From positions 81,421,123 to 81,485,122 of the forward strand of contig CM057825.1 of NCBI GenBank assembly GCA_030068075.1: a stretch of 64,000 nucleotides of DNA. The letters run 5' to 3'. Source of the DNA: Paguma larvata. Taxonomy: Eukaryota > Chordata > Mammalia > Carnivora > Viverridae. Of this stretch, positions 35,401-46,647 are shown piece by piece. The position numbers and the translations under genes are program-made. Each line of letters opens with the position of its first letter. Position 1 is the first letter of the stretch. Under the pieces are notes generated by a model that saw nothing but the letters and a program-made list of their open reading frames with translations, made no database searches and was not told the origin of the DNA.

Positions 35401-36373
35401 GGAGAAAACAGGAAAAAGCCTCTTTGACCTAAGACGCACCAATTTCTTACTCGACACGTCTCCAAAGGCGAGAGAATTAAAAGCAAAGATGAACTATTGG
35501 GACCTCATCAAGATAAAAAGCTTCTGCATAGGAAAAGAAACAACCAACAAAACGAATAGGCAACCAACGGATTGGGAAAAGATCATCGCAAATGACATAT
35601 CGGATAAAGGACTAATATCTAAAATTTATAAAGAACTTACCAAACTCCAAACCCGAAAAACAAACAACCCAGTGAAGAAATGGGCGGAAGATATGAATAG
35701 ACACTTCTCCAAAGGGGACATTCAGATGGCCAACAGACACATGAAACGATGCTCAATGTCACTCATCATCAGGGAAATACAAATCAAAACCACACTGAGA
35801 TACCACCTCACACCAGTCAGAGTGGCTAAAATGAACAAATCAGGAAACTATAGATGCTGGCGAGGATGTGGAGAAGTAGGCACCCTCCTACACTGTTGGT
35901 GGGAATGCAAACTGGTGCAGCCACTCTGGAAAACGGTGTGGAGGTTCCTCAAAAAAATGAAAATAGAGCTACCCTATGACCCAGCAATAGCCCTGCTAGG
36001 AATCTACCCAAGAGACACAGGAATGCTGATGCATAGGAGCACGTGTACCCCAATGTTCATAGCAGCACTTTCGACAATAGCCAAATCATGGAAAGAGACC
36101 AAGTGCCCATCAACTGACGAATGGATAAAGAAGATATGGTACTTATATACAATGGACTACTACGTGGCAATGAGAAAAAATGAAATCTGGCCATGTGTAG
36201 CCAGATGGATGGAACTGGAGGGTATTATGTTAAGTGAAATAAGTCAGTCAGAAAAAGACAGATACCATATGTTTCCACGAATAGGTGGACTTTGTGAAAC
36301 TAAGCAAAAACCAGGGGGAGGGGAAGAGGGGAAAGGAAAAAAAGACACAGAGAGGGAGGGAGATAAAACATAA
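32399..36373 (+). CDS. ORF2: L1 ORF2 protein (endonuclease and reverse transcriptase), 1324 aa
   Basis: ORF2p nicks target DNA and reverse-transcribes L1 RNA at the nick. The APE-type endonuclease residues are all present: N37, E66, Y138, D168, N170, D228, D252 and H253, each offset by exactly 23 from human N14, E43, Y115, D145, N147, D205, D229 and H230. The reverse transcriptase shows [29 protein letters not shown] and the catalytic FADD at 723-726 (human 700-703). The C-terminal Cys/His segment has C1153, C1157, H1165, C1166 and C1170. Start: the ATG at 32399 is the longest choice and overlaps the ORF1 stop. Met18 (32450), 47 nt after that stop, aligns better with the human N terminus and may be the true start (1307 aa). 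Odd: the C terminus runs 23 residues past the position where an older L1 copy in this window stops. Confidence 0.96.
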   Translation: MKTRWQRTQTTRDSLTNMKLTDNTATVSPYFSILTLNVNGLNAPIKRHRITEWIKKQDPSICCLQETHLKPEDTFRLKVRGWRTIYHATGSQKKAGVATLISDELDFKMNDVIRDEEGHYIIVSGTIQQEELTIVNIYAPNSGAPKFVKQLITNISNLIDKNVLIVGDLNTPLSALDRSTKQKISAETIALNDTLEQMGLTDIFRVLHPEAKEFTFFSSAHGTFSKIDHILGHREALNKYKGIEIIPCTLSDHNALKLEINHRRNPGKYPRTWRLRNNLLKDDWVNQAIREEIKKYMETNENENTTIQTLWDAAKAVLRGKYIAIQAHLKKQEKSITQILTARLKELEADQLKQAKPSRKREITKIRAQINHMKTEKVVEQINETKSWFFEKINKIDRPLARLLKKKRERTQIDKIVNEKGEITTNPSETQAIIREYYEKLYATKLGNLEEMDSFLNSHMLPKLKREEIENLNRPITSEEIESVIKNLPANKSPGPDGFPAEFYQTFKTELIPILLKLFQKIETEGKLPDSFYEASITLIPKPDRDPAKKENYRPISLMNMDAKILNKILANRIQQHIKRIIHHDQVGFIPGLQGWFNIRKSINVIHHINKRKDKNHMILSIDAEKAFDKIQHPFLIKTLEKVGIEGTYLNIIKTIYEKPTANIILNGEKLKAFPLRSGTRQGCPLSPLLFNIVLEVLASAIRQQNKIKGIKIGKEEVKLSLFADDMILYMENPTESTKSLLELIHDFSKVAGYKINEQKSVAFLYTNNEAAEREMKKLIPFTIAPKTIKYLGINLTKDVKDLYTENYKKLMKEIEEDTRKWKNIPCSWIGRINIVKMAILPKAIYTFNAIPIKIAPAFFSKLEQTILKFVWNHKRPRIAKIILKNKTKAGGITTPDFNLYYKAVVIKTVWYWHKNRRIDQWNRIENSEMDPQVYGQLIFDKAGKCIQWKKDSLFNKWCWENWTATCKRMKLDHFLTPLTKINSKWIKDLNVRQETVRILEEKTGKSLFDLRRTNFLLDTSPKARELKAKMNYWDLIKIKSFCIGKETTNKTNRQPTDWEKIIANDISDKGLISKIYKELTKLQTRKTNNPVKKWAEDMNRHFSKGDIQMANRHMKRCSMSLIIREIQIKTTLRYHLTPVRVAKMNKSGNYRCWRGCGEVGTLLHCWWECKLVQPLWKTVWRFLKKMKIELPYDPAIALLGIYPRDTGMLMHRSTCTPMFIAALSTIAKSWKETKCPSTDEWIKKIWYLYTMDYYVAMRKNEIWPCVARWMELEGIMLSEISQSEKDRYHMFPRIGGLCETKQKPGGGEEGKGKKDTEREGDKT

Positions 36374-36528
36374 GAGACTCTCAAAGACTAAGAAAAAACT
36401 GAGGGTAAGGGGGATGAAGGAGGGGGGAGAGGGGGTGATGGGCATTAAAAAGGGCACATGTTGGGATGAACACTGGGTGTTATATGTAAACCAATTTGAA
36501 AATAAACTATTATAATAAAAAAAAAAAA
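36374..36528 (+). promoter_or_regulatory. L1 3' UTR, polyadenylation signal and A tail
   Basis: After the ORF2 stop comes a purine- and G-rich segment (ggggatgaaggaggggggag near 36409), typical of L1 3' UTRs, then gaacactgggtgttatatg, AATAAA at 36501-36506 and an A run from 36517. The G-rich part actually begins inside the ORF2 extension (near 36312). The A tail is short and uninterrupted. Confidence 0.9.
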
Positions 36529-36538
36529 AAAGCTGGGA
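36529..36538 (+). repeat. Target-site duplication of the full-length L1, right copy
   Basis: aaagctggga, identical to 29848-29857; its first bases merge with the A tail, so the boundary is ambiguous by up to three bases. Confidence 0.9.
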
Positions 36539-36880
36539 AACTATCCAAATCTTAACAGAATGGATACATAATTTTTGGTGTATTTATGAAATTGAATACA
36601 GCAATGAAAATAAGTAAATTAGTGCTCTAAGCAACATCATTGATTAATCTTAACATCATAATCACGATAATATAATAAGCCAGACACAAAACTGCATAAC
36701 AATGTGAATCTATTATATAAATTCAAAACTCAACAAAAGTTACCTATGATAACTTGGTGATAGGAATTAGAATCTCTGGGAAGGGAACTAGGAAATAAGA
36801 GGGAGCATAATGGATACTTAGGAGAATGTGATTATATTCAATTTTTTGTTTTGAGTAGGAGTTATATGGGTATGTTCAAG
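36539..36880 (+). mobile_element. Old L1 3' end fragment, right half
   Basis: Resumes the fragment at 29400-29857: aactatccaaatcttaacag, aatggatacataatttttgg, acagcaatgaaaataagtaa, then the 3' UTR-like aagccagacacaaaactgc and gaatctctgggaaggg. This is the last ORF2 codons and 3' UTR of an ancient L1, heavily diverged. Confidence 0.85.
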
Positions 36881-36901
36881 TTTAGAAAATTAATAGAGTA
36901 T

Positions 36902-37056
36902 GGGGCACCTGGGTGGCTCAGTAGGTTAAGCCTCCGACTTTGGCTCAGGTCATGACCTCATGGCCGATGAGTTTGAGCCCTGTACTGGGCTCTGTGCTGA
37001 CAGCCCCGAGCCTGGAGTCGGCTTCGGATTCTGTGTCTCCCTCTCTCTCTGTCCCT

Positions 37057-37099
<43 letters not shown>

Positions 37100-37142
37100 C
37101 TCTTTTTCTCTCTCAGAAATAAATAAACCTTAAAAAAATAAA
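36902..37142 (+). mobile_element. Carnivore tRNA-SINE, sense
   Basis: Complete: head ggggcacctgggtggctcag at 36902, CT-rich half extended to a (CT)n run (about 37058-37091), AATAAA-bearing tail. Target-site duplication tttagaaaattaatagagta at 36881-36900 and tttagaaaattagtagagtt at 37143-37162. Confidence 0.95.
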
Positions 37143-37162
37143 TTTAGAAAATTAGTAGAGTT

Positions 37163-38172
37163 GTATATTTTTGTATATAATTATATATGACCTTGTATTT
37201 ATGTACTTTTATTTATATTTCAATTTAAAAGTATTTAAAAATGATAAAGTATATGGAGATATCTCATAGATGGTGATGTAATTAACTAACTTTTAGGAAA
37301 TCGGTCTATTTGGGGCTTTTTGTTTGTTTATGCATGGAGGGAATCAATCTGACAGCATGGAGGATTGGGGATGTTAGCATTAACTCCGTAAAAGTGAAGG
37401 AAATGATAGCTATTATTAGACGCAATACTTTTCAGGTTTCTAAATTGAATTTCCATATACCTTTCTGACATTAACAGATTTGTTGGATGGAGCGTAACCT
37501 TTTACTTGTTGGTAATTAATTTGAGGTTTTCAATAAGAAGCTTTGAGTTAACGTCTGGATTTTGGATGATCAGATGAGATAAAGTCTTTCACGATTCTGA
37601 TTTCTACATGTTGGCTTTCGATCTGTGAGGAGGCAGGCTCATAAACTGAGCTCTCCTTTGAGGTAGACACCTAACCGGGGTCTCTGGCCTGTGACACTCA
37701 GGCTCTCCTTACCTCTAGCACTGCTTGGATCTAATGTTCTTATATAAAGGAGGCTAAAAGGAAGCTAGTAAATATTTTCTGCCAATTGAAATATGTGATT
37801 AATAATGATAATTGCTAACATTTATTCAGCTCTTACCATATGCCAGGCCTTAGGATTATCCTGTTTCTCTTGACTTTGTTGTTTCATGTACTGTGTTCTT
37901 CCCCTGTTTCAAATCACTAGCAATTGTGTTGAGTCTGTCTCTAAAACATACCCTTTTGGTCCATTATCTCATCACTGGTGCTACCACCCTTGGATGAAGC
38001 AGCTTGTCTTTTACCAAACCTATTGCATTAACTTTGTTGCTGGAGTGTCTTATCAGTCCAGTGTATAGAGTGCAGGTTCTCGACATTCAGAGCCTTCAGC
38101 TCGCCTCATCACTGAGGCCTTGGGTGCCCTCTATTTCTGGCATTTTCAGATTTCCTTTAATTAGCTTGGCTG

Positions 38173-38217
<45 letters not shown>

Positions 38218-39369
38218 CGCGCACGTGCGTGTGTGCGCGCACGCGCGCACGCACGTCTGTGTGTAAATCACATTTTATTGCTGATTTTAAATTTTAAAAC
38301 AGGAAGAGGAATTCTTCCATCTACTTAATATGACATCTCGACCGGAGGTTTCTAAATCTGTTATGCTGACAAGGGCACAAGTCTAAATAACAACTCAGTT
38401 ATTACAATTACTGATAACATTCTAGTTCACACTGCATGTTCTCCTATATTCTCATTACTTCCATATAGTCTGATTTAATATTCTTTACATTCTATCTTTT
38501 AGGAATATATGATTCATTTTTTACCTATAGATACAAACTAATTTAAAAAATTAAAAAAATAATCTGAATAGTTTAATTTATTGAAGAATAAGTTATTTTT
38601 AATAGTGGTTTTATTTATGTTAACATGTTCCTTATAAGAAAACCACAGCAATATAGGGGGTAATGAAAGTTACCCTAAATCTTAGCTTTCAGAACTAAAT
38701 ATTATCAATTTTAGGTGGATGTTGGCTTAGGCTTTACTATAGACTCACAGACTTTCACTTACAGACTTCACACATAGATAAAAAGAGAAAATAACAGTCA
38801 ACTCTGAGATTTTGACATTTTACTCTGCATGTTATTTTAATGAAATAACATTAAAAATAATGTAACATGAAAATAATTAGCTGTGTAAATGTAAGAATTA
38901 ATGCACTTAATACTACATACCTAAATTTCCTCTGTAAAAAATAATGTGGATATAGAAACTAGTTTTTAAGTCAACACATATTAACCTTAAATATGGTATA
39001 GTTTAACTCCCGCTATTGATAAATTGAGACATTTTCAAATATTTCTATTTCCACTTCATTGTTTATTTTTTCTCGTTTTTAACTTGAGATTTACAATATT
39101 AATATCATAAAGCATCATTGCTATGTTAACAGCCCCACTGTTGTTGTAGTACCTTCTCCAAGTTAAATTTTATTTGGATTTAACTCAAAATTTTTTAGTT
39201 TCATTCAAAAGAGCATTTTATTTAAAGTGTTCAGTGATTAATAAAGTAAGATAAAGGCCTTTTGCATATGTGACAATGCTACTGCTTTATGTTGAAAGGA
39301 GAGTTTAACTGGTGTATTAATCAATGTAGGCAGACTAGCTTTTGCTGCCATAACAAAGTGTTTTCTGCT
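37163..39369. other. Mostly unrecognised; MIR trace and Z-DNA-type repeat
   Basis: No gene or RNA gene. An antisense MIR piece lies at about 37795-37865 (taacatttattcagctctta, accatatgccaggcct). A short piece at about 39310-39358 (gcttttgctgccataacaaag) looks like the edge of an antisense MaLR LTR. The rest, including the very AT-rich 38400-39300, is unrecognised. Confidence 0.45.
38173..38256. repeat. Alternating purine-pyrimidine repeat (GT)n(GC)n
   Basis: 84 bases of unbroken R-Y alternation: a GT run, then gcgcgcgcgcgcac, then mixed gtgcgtgtgtgcgcgcacg. CG/GC dinucleotides flanked by GT/AC are the strongest Z-DNA-forming sequences. Confidence 0.93.
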
Positions 39370-39672
39370 TGTTGCATTTCTTCTTTGTTCTTTTATTCTG
39401 CATACATATTGAGTATCTTTTATGATTCCATATTATCTCCACTGTTGGTTTTTTGCTAATTTCTGTTATCTTATTTTAGTAGTTATTTTAGAATTTGTAG
39501 TATGCATATTTAAATTGTCACTGGCTACTTGGAGTACTATTATACCACTCCTGGTATAATATAGAAATTTACGATTAAGTATTTTCATTTCTCCCCTTTA
39601 GCTTTTATGTTATTTTTCTACCCATTTTACTTTTACATGTTATAACCCCACAATAAATACATTTCTTTTCTT

Positions 39673-40380
39673 TGTATTAGTTTGCTATGGCTGCTATAAC
39701 AAACAGTCACACACCTAGTGGTTTTAAACAACACAGATTTATTCTGTCATTGTTCTGGAGGTCAGGAGTCCAAAATTGATTTCATTAAGCTAACACCCTG
39801 GAGTCAGCAGGGCTGTATTTCTTCTGAAGACTGTAGGGAAGAATCCGTTTCTTCGCCTGTACCAGATTCTAGAAGCCGGTACACTCCTTGCATCATTGGG
39901 CCCTTCTAAAGCTAGCAATAGCTAGGGAAGGCTTTTTCATGCTGCATTATCCTAAAATATTTATTATTCTTTTTTTTTTTTTTTTTTTTTTTTTGAGAGA
40001 CAGAGACAGAGCATGTGTGGGGAGGGGCAGAAAGAGAGGGAGACACAGAATCTGAAGCAGGCTCCAGGCTCTGAGCTGTCAGCACAGAGCCTGATGCGGG
40101 TCTTGAACTCTCAAGAGTGCCCAGGTGCCCCCATGCTGCATCATTCTAACACACCCTCTCCTGCCTTCCCCTTTCACTTGGAAGTACTTTGTGATCGTGT
40201 TGGTCCCACCTGGATAGTCCAAATTAATCTCCCCATCTCAAGGTCAGCCGATTATCCACTTTAATTCCATCTGCAACCTTAATTCTCCTTTCCTGTGTAA
40301 TCTAACATATTCATGGTTTCTGAGGATTACAATGTACACATTTTTCGGTGGGGAGGGTACATTATTCTGCCTAGGACATA
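39673..40380 (-). mobile_element. MLT1B-like ERVL-MaLR LTR, antisense, split by a SINE
   Basis: Antisense order: tgtattagtttgctatggctgc, taacaaacagtcacacacc, ggttttaaacaacacag, ttctggaggtcaggagtcc, cagcagggctgtatttcttc; then after the SINE, tggatagtccaaattaatct, caaggtcagccgattatcc and the end at about 40380. LTR only, no coding sequence. Confidence 0.8.
39969..40132 (-). mobile_element. Carnivore SINE with shortened head, inside the MLT1B-like LTR
   Basis: T26 tail, GA-rich body, gagctgtcagcacagagcctg, then gaactctcaagagtgcccag joined directly to the head gggcacctgggc. About 50 bases between the B-box region and head are missing. Flanks catgctgcattatccta (about 39938) and catgctgcatcattcta (about 40132) form the target-site duplication (15 of 17 matching or better). 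Confidence 0.85.
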
Positions 40381-41071
40381 ATTAATTTATTTTTTGTTAG
40401 ATTGTCAATTACCATTTAGTGAGATTTAAAGAATAAGAGAGATATATTTTGTCATTACTCAGTTTCTGTTTCCATTCCTTTTCATTCCTTTGTTTAGATG
40501 TAGATTTGCCTCTGGTATTATTTTCTTTCTGCCTGATTGATTTCCTTTATTTTTTCTAGTGCAGATATTCTGGTGATGAGTTCTTTCAGCTTTTGCATTT
40601 CTGAGAATACCTTTATTTCACTTTTGATTTTGAAAGGTATCTTTTTCTGCATAAGTAATTCTAGGTTGACATTTATTTCTGTACTTTAAAGGTGATTCTC
40701 AATGGTCCTCTGGATTGGATTATTTCTGGTGAGAAGTCACCTGTCATTCTAATCTTCGTTCCTCTGAGTATATACATGTCCTTTTTTGTCTGGCTGTGAG
40801 TAAGGTTATTTTTCATATTTGGTTTTATGCTGTGTCTTGGTATATTTTTTTTTCTTTTGCTTGAATTTTGTTCAGCTTTTTGAATCTGCAGGCTTATTAT
40901 TTTCATCAAATTTGGGACATATTTGAAAACTAAAAGAAAAAAGATAAGTTTCCCGTTTCTCTTCTTTCTTTAAGGATCTCTTTTCACAATGTAGATTGGG
41001 TCACTTGATGCTGTCCTATGGAACCTGTCCTCTTTTCATTTTTTTCAGTCCTTTTTCATTCTGTGATTTGT

Positions 41072-41075
<4 letters not shown>

Positions 41076-41117
<42 letters not shown>

Positions 41118-41118
41118 T
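41076..41118. repeat. (GT)n microsatellite
   Basis: GT run of about 40 bases ending in gcgcg. Confidence 0.95.
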
Positions 41119-41399
41119 TCTTTGTTTAATATTGCTTGACTGAATCACATGCTATCTCTTGTTGACCACTTTCAAAACAGTAATTTTTTAAACTATGTTT
41201 TCTGTACCTTTATTCTAAGCTTTTTCAAAATTTTAAAAAGTTTTTTTCTTACCATTTAATACCATTTTGAAAGCAATCTGTTAATAATATTGGCACAATA
41301 TTAAAAGCTAACCATATTTTTTTTCTGTAAATAAAGATCACCTTTACAGTTTTCTGGTATTCATCCAATTTTAATTAATTTGTTGTTCCTGGTATATTT

Positions 41400-41613
41400 T
41401 ATTTTTTTTAACTTTTTTATGTTTTATTTTTGAGAGCAAGAGAGACAGAGCACAAGTTGGGGAGGGGCAGAGAGAGAGGGAGATACAGGATCTAAAGCAG
41501 GGTATAGTCTCCGAGTTTCAGCACCGAGCCTGACACGGGGCTTGAATTTATGAATCGTGAGATCATGACCTGAGCCAAAGTTGGATTCACTTGACATAGC
41601 TACACAGGTGCTC
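41400..41613 (-). mobile_element. Carnivore tRNA-SINE, antisense, diverged
   Basis: T-rich tail, GA-rich body, cagcaccgagcctgacacg, gagatcatgacctgagcc and a decayed head ending near 41613. Flanks gttcctggtatatttta and gctcctgatctatttta suggest a diverged target-site duplication. Confidence 0.87.
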
Positions 41614-41629
41614 CTGCTCCTGATCTATT

Positions 41630-43790
41630 TTAGTCGTAATTTTTTTCCATCACAGTAAGTGTACTCTTTAATCCCAATCACGTATTTCACATACTCTCAC
41701 ACCCAGCCTCCCCTCTGGCAACCATCAGTTTGTTCTCTGTGGTTTAAGTGTCCTTTTCTTGGTTTGCCATTTTCTCCCTCACTCTTTTTGTTCATTTGCT
41801 TGTTTGTTTTGTTTCTTAGATTCCACAGAGGAGTGAAATTATATGGCATTTGTCGTTCTCTGACTTATATTGGGTGGCATTATAGTCTCTAGTTTCATCC
41901 ATGCTGTTGCAAATGGCAAGATTCCATTCTTTTTTATGACTAATATTCCTTTGTGTGTGTGTGTGTGTATATATACACATACACATACCACATCTTCTTT
42001 TTCCATTCAACAGTTGATAAACACCTGGGCTACTTCCATAGTTTGACTCTTGTAAATAAGGCTGCTATAAACATGGCAGTGCATATATCCCTTCGAATTT
42101 GTGTTTTTGTATTTTGGGGGTAAATACGCAATTGTGAAATTATTGGCTACCAGTGTAGTTCTATTTTTAACTTCTTGAGGTACCCCATACTGTTTTCCAG
42201 TGGCTGTACCAGTTTGCATTCCCACCAACAGGACAAGAGAATTCTTTTTTCTCTGCATCCTTGCCAATACTTGCTTCTTGTGTTGATTTTGTATCCTGCA
42301 ATTTTACTGAATTTATTTATTAGTTCCAGTAGTTTTTTGGTGAGGCTTTCAGGTTTTCTTTATATAGAATCATGTCATCTCAAATACTGAGAGTTTTACT
42401 TCCTTACCAATTTGGCTGTCTTTTTAGTTTTTGTTGTCTGTTTGATGTGACTAGGACTTCCAGCACTGTGTTGAATAAGAGGAGAGAGTGAACGTCTTTG
42501 TCTTGTTCTTGACCTTACAGCTCTCATTTTTTCACCATTGAGTAAGATGTTAGCTGTGGGTTTTTCATATAAGACTTTTATTATGTTGTATGCTCTCTCT
42601 AGACCTAGTTTGCACAGATTCTTTTTATCATGAATAGATGTACTTTGTCAAATGCTTTCTCTGAATCTACTGAAAGGATCATACAGTTTCAACATTTTCT
42701 CTTACTGATGTAATGTATCACATTGATTGTTTTGTAAATATTGTACCATCCTTGAATTCTGGGAATAAATCCCATTTGATTGTAGTGTGTGATTTTTTTT
42801 TTTTTTTTTTTTTTTAGTGTATTGTTGGATTCAGTTTGTTAATACTTTGTTAAGGAATTTTGCATCTATATTCATGAGAGACATTGGCCCACAGTTTCCC
42901 CCCTTATTTTGGTGTTTTATCTGGTTTTGTTATCAGGGTAATACTGGCCTCATGGAATGAATGTGGAAGTTTTCCTTCCTCTTTCTATATTTTGAGACTA
43001 GTTTAAGAAGAATAGTCATTGACTCTTTTTTAAAGGTTTGGTAGAATTTGCCAGTGAATGCATCTGATTCTGGGCATTTGAATTCCTGATTAAATTTAAT
43101 TGCTGGTAGTTGGTCTTTGCAGATTTTCTGTTTCTTCCTGCTTTAATTTTGGTAAGTTATATGTTTCTAGAAATTTATGCATTTCTTCTAAGTTGTCCAA
43201 TAGGTTGGCATAGACGTTTTCATAATATTCTGTTATCATTGTTTGTACTTCTGTGGTGTTGATATTTTTCCTCTTTCATTAGTGATTTTGTTTATTCAAA
43301 TCCTGCCTTTCTGCCTCTTTAAATTATTTCTTTCTTTATTTATTTTGATGAGTTAGGCTAGACATTTATCAATTTTTGTTGATCAAAGAAATAGTTGGTT
43401 TCATTGATCTTGTTCTTTTTTTTAAGATTCTTATCATTTATTCCTGCTTTAATATTATTTTCTAGCTATATGTTAATATAAATATTTAATGTTTACATAT
43501 TTATTTATTTAGAGAGAGAGTGCCGGGGAGAGGCAGAGGGTGAAGGGGAGAGATAATCCCAAGCAGGTTTTGCGCTGTCAGTGCAGAGCCTGACACGGGG
43601 CTCAATCTCACCGACTGTGTGAGATCGTGACCTGAGCCAAAATCAAGAGTCAGATGCTTAATTACTAAGCCATCCAGGTGCCCCAATATATGTTAATCTA
43701 TCTTTAAGTTCACTAATTATCTGTAACATCTATCTAGCTCTCAATCCTATCTAGGTATTTCTATATCTCATAAATCATAGAATTTTACAT
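41630..43790 (-). mobile_element. L1 3' half, antisense, 5'-truncated
   Basis: Antisense 3' UTR (gtaagtgtactctttaatcc, caaccatcagtttgttctc), late ORF2 (tccatgctgttgcaaatgg, gtttgcattcccaccaac), then reverse transcriptase domain (gaatcatgtcatctcaaata, caaatgctttctctgaatct, tttggtagaatttgccagtg, caaagaaatagttggtttc). It is broken by a (GT)n/(TA)n run at 41953-41985, a T run at 42789-42815 and a SINE at 43490-43684. Many stops, so it is a dead copy. The boundary beyond 43690 is uncertain. Confidence 0.85.
43490..43684 (-). mobile_element. Carnivore tRNA-SINE, antisense, inside the antisense L1
   Basis: Tail at atatttatttatttagagag, GA-rich body, ctgtcagtgcagagcctgac, head ending 43684. Target-site duplication tatatgttaat at 43468-43478 and 43687-43697. 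Confidence 0.9.
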
Positions 43791-46412
43791 CTCAGAAATC
43801 ATAGCAGCTGGTTGATTTTGATATGTATGTCTTTGTGTGTGACTTGTGCATTTTCATGTATCTGAGTTCCTGTTTTCACCAAGTTTCTCATGGATGAGAT
43901 TGCATATAAGCAACCATAAACTTTGTACTGATGATCAAATTGTTTCCTAATATCCGTTGTGCCATAACAAGTTGTTTTTAAAACAAGCATGGTAACAGAA
44001 CTGACTATATATGGAATTCTTTTGTGGGTAACTTTGAAAATATGTGAAGTCATTCTACGTGTGGGGAAAAAAAAAAGGATTCACCCTCTGCCCCAATGAA
44101 TGTCTATATTAACAGCTCTTTCTCTTCAAGATTCCAGAACTTTATGAAAAACAAAACAAAACAAAATAGTTTTCACTTCTAAAAGTTTGAAGTTCTCACT
44201 TCTAAATATTTTTTATCTTCCATTCCCATATTTAATATGCTCAGTCTGTTCTCTAATTTTCGAACTTAACAAATACAGTTATAATGACCAGTTTGATGTC
44301 TTTGTGTACTCATTCTGTTACGTGTGTCATATCATTGTTTCAATTGACCAAGTTTTCCCGTGTTATGCGTTATAGATAACTGATTCTTTAGCTGTCTAAT
44401 TTATTAGATTTTAGACATCTTCAGTCTCACACTGTTGGGTTTTATTTTTGCACTCTTACAAAATTTCTGAGCTTTGCTCTGGAACACGGTTAAATTACTT
44501 GAATCAGTTTGAATCTTCAGGTATTACTTTTAAAAGCCTTGCTAACTGGTAGCAGAATACTATATAGGGCTAATTTTGCCTTTCTATTAAGGCATGAGTC
44601 TTCTTAGTATTTTAAGGATGTCCAGTGAGTAATGAGGTTCTCTATTCAGGTGGTGAGCAGCTGAAGTCTTGATTGGGAATGTAGAATTCACTTCCAGACT
44701 CATTTAAATGGTTGTTGGCAGGAGGCTTCTGTTTCTTTCTGGGTGTTGGCCAGGGACCTCAGTTTCTCACTGCATGGATAACTCCACTGGACTGATAAAG
44801 TGATCTCACTTCATGGGAAATAGCTTTCTGTAAATGATAATGTGAAAGAGAGTAATATGGACGTCCTGAAGCCTCTCTGATCTACACATGGAAGTCATGC
44901 TTCACCATTTCTGCTAGAGTCCATTACTTAAAAGTAAGTCATTATATATAGCTCATATTCAAGGGATAGGGAATTAGGTTCTACCGAAGGAAGAAGAATA
45001 AAATAATTTGTGTACATAATTTAGAACCACCATAGCTTTCTGACCTTCAATTATTTACATTCTTTCCACATGCAAAATGCACTTATCTGCCATAAGACCC
45101 CCCAACCCCCAGTTTTCATCTCCAAAGTCTAGGATGGTGATGTCTAAATTAGATCCAAGAGATATATCCTCCTTGAATGTAATAGCTTAAGTAATTTTTC
45201 AAGATTAGCTTCTTTCTATCTGAAGATTTATAAAATAACAAGAACTATAATGTGCCCCCAGTACACACAACAGTAAATGAGACATGCATAGAATAACTGC
45301 TCAAGGAGAAGGAAACTAAGTTCCACCAAAGCAAGGGACATTTAAGACTTTATGGACATATTTTAAAACTACCACAGCCCTGAATATAAGATCTTTGATG
45401 TTTCTGATCATTCTTTGTTCACTGTTTTATTTTGTTTCGAGTCTATAAAGATAAAAATCGTAAGCCCTTTGGAAACCCCTACATCTAATGAAATGTTGTG
45501 TTCATAAGCAGAGGGTTTTGCTTTTAGATTATTCCTTAGACTCAATATTTAATCTCTCCAGTCTCTTTTATTATTCCCAACTTTTTTTCCTCTCAAAACT
45601 GGGTGCAGTAAGAATATCAGGATTTCATCAATTCACTTCTTTTTCCCGCCACTATTATGGTGAATAGGGACATAGTTGATTCTGTTCAAATATACTAGCA
45701 TCTCTGTTTTTCTCTTTTGGCCACCCCAGTTCAAAGAATATGTTTTGTGGTTGTGCTTCCTTTTTTATATAGTTTTGCCAGTGAATTTTGTCTGCATCTA
45801 ACTTGATTTTTCTATTTTGGTATGTATTCGAGGCTGGAGACTCTGTGATCTGATGTAACCTCTCTTTGCTAAGGAAGGATCTCATGGGCCTTAACTCAAA
45901 GGACATGGACCTGGACTTTGTTTTGTGACCTCATTTTTCTGCTTTCTCTCTTCTACTGACAGTGTATTCCCTGAAACCTGAAATTCTTTTATTCACAAAT
46001 GTTTTGATAAAATGGAAAAAAAAGTATGGTTTCAAAAGCAATAATGTTCGGTAGGAAAAGGATATTTTAACTTTATCTGGAACCTTTACTTATTTATATA
46101 TCTATTCAGCATTTAGTATTCTAAATGTTTTGCACATTTTGATGTTTATTTTAGTAAATGTTGAATGACAGTGAATTATGGTTGCTACATATATCATTCA
46201 CTTCAAAATACTTCTAATTTTATGCTTGCTTAGGAAGCATCAGATATGTTTAAGCAGAAGACAAAGACACACCTGAATTTTTCTCATATTTTCATCCCTC
46301 AAAGTCATTAATGAAAACGCTGCCTTTAGATTCTATTTTTAAAGTATATAGATGGTATTCAAGTCCTTTTTTCTGAATTGCAACATATTCTAATTTGTTT
46401 CTAATAGCTAGA
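43791..46412. other. Unrecognised sequence
   Basis: No gene, RNA gene or nameable repeat. An (AAAAC)n run lies at 44149-44166. The frame at 45655-45906 (minus) has no recognisable domain. Confidence 0.45.
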
Positions 46413-46426
46413 TAATATTTATTCAT

Positions 46427-46633
46427 TTTTTAAAAATTTTAACATTTATTTTTGGGAGAGAAAAGGGGGGGCAGAGAGAAAGACACACACACACACACAG
46501 AATCCGAAGCAGGCTCCAAGCTCTGAGCTGATAGCACAGAGCCCAATGTGGGGCTTGAACCCATAAAACATGAGATCATGACCTGAGCTGAAGTCAGACA
46601 CTTAACCAACTGAGCCACCCAGGTGAGTGCCCC
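46427..46633 (-). mobile_element. Carnivore tRNA-SINE, antisense
   Basis: Full-length, with an (AC)n run at 46483-46499 in the body and a 4-base insertion in the head (aggtgagtgcccc). Target-site duplication aatatttattcatt (46413-46426) and aatatttatttatt (46634-46647). Confidence 0.93.
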
Positions 46634-46647
46634 AATATTTATTTATT

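Larger units (their letters stand above)
29858..36528 (+). mobile_element. Full-length LINE-1 retrotransposon with intact ORF1 and ORF2
   Basis: The element is about 6.67 kb. It has a 5' UTR at 29858-31508, ORF1 at 31509-32402, ORF2 at 32399-36373, a 3' UTR at 36374-36516 with AATAAA at 36501-36506, and an A tail up to about 36531, bounded by identical 10-bp target-site duplications. Both ORFs are open, the 5' end is complete and the ends are clean, so this is a relatively recent insertion from a young carnivore L1 lineage. Other L1 copies in the window are truncated and full of stops. Whether it is still mobile cannot be told from sequence. Possible impairments are the ORF1 motif change and the ORF2 C-terminal extension described below. 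Confidence 0.97.
39370..41010 (-). mobile_element. Old antisense L1/HAL1-like element split by an LTR
   Basis: Left piece at about 39370-39672 looks like an antisense 3' UTR. The right piece, about 40385-41010, is antisense ORF1: cctctggtattattttctttctgcc, gcttttgcatttctgagaat, ctaatcttcgttcctctga, tttttcatatttggttttatgctg and tttcatcaaatttgggac. ORF1 directly next to 3' UTR without ORF2 suggests HAL1 or an internally deleted L1. No open frame of significance. Confidence 0.65.
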
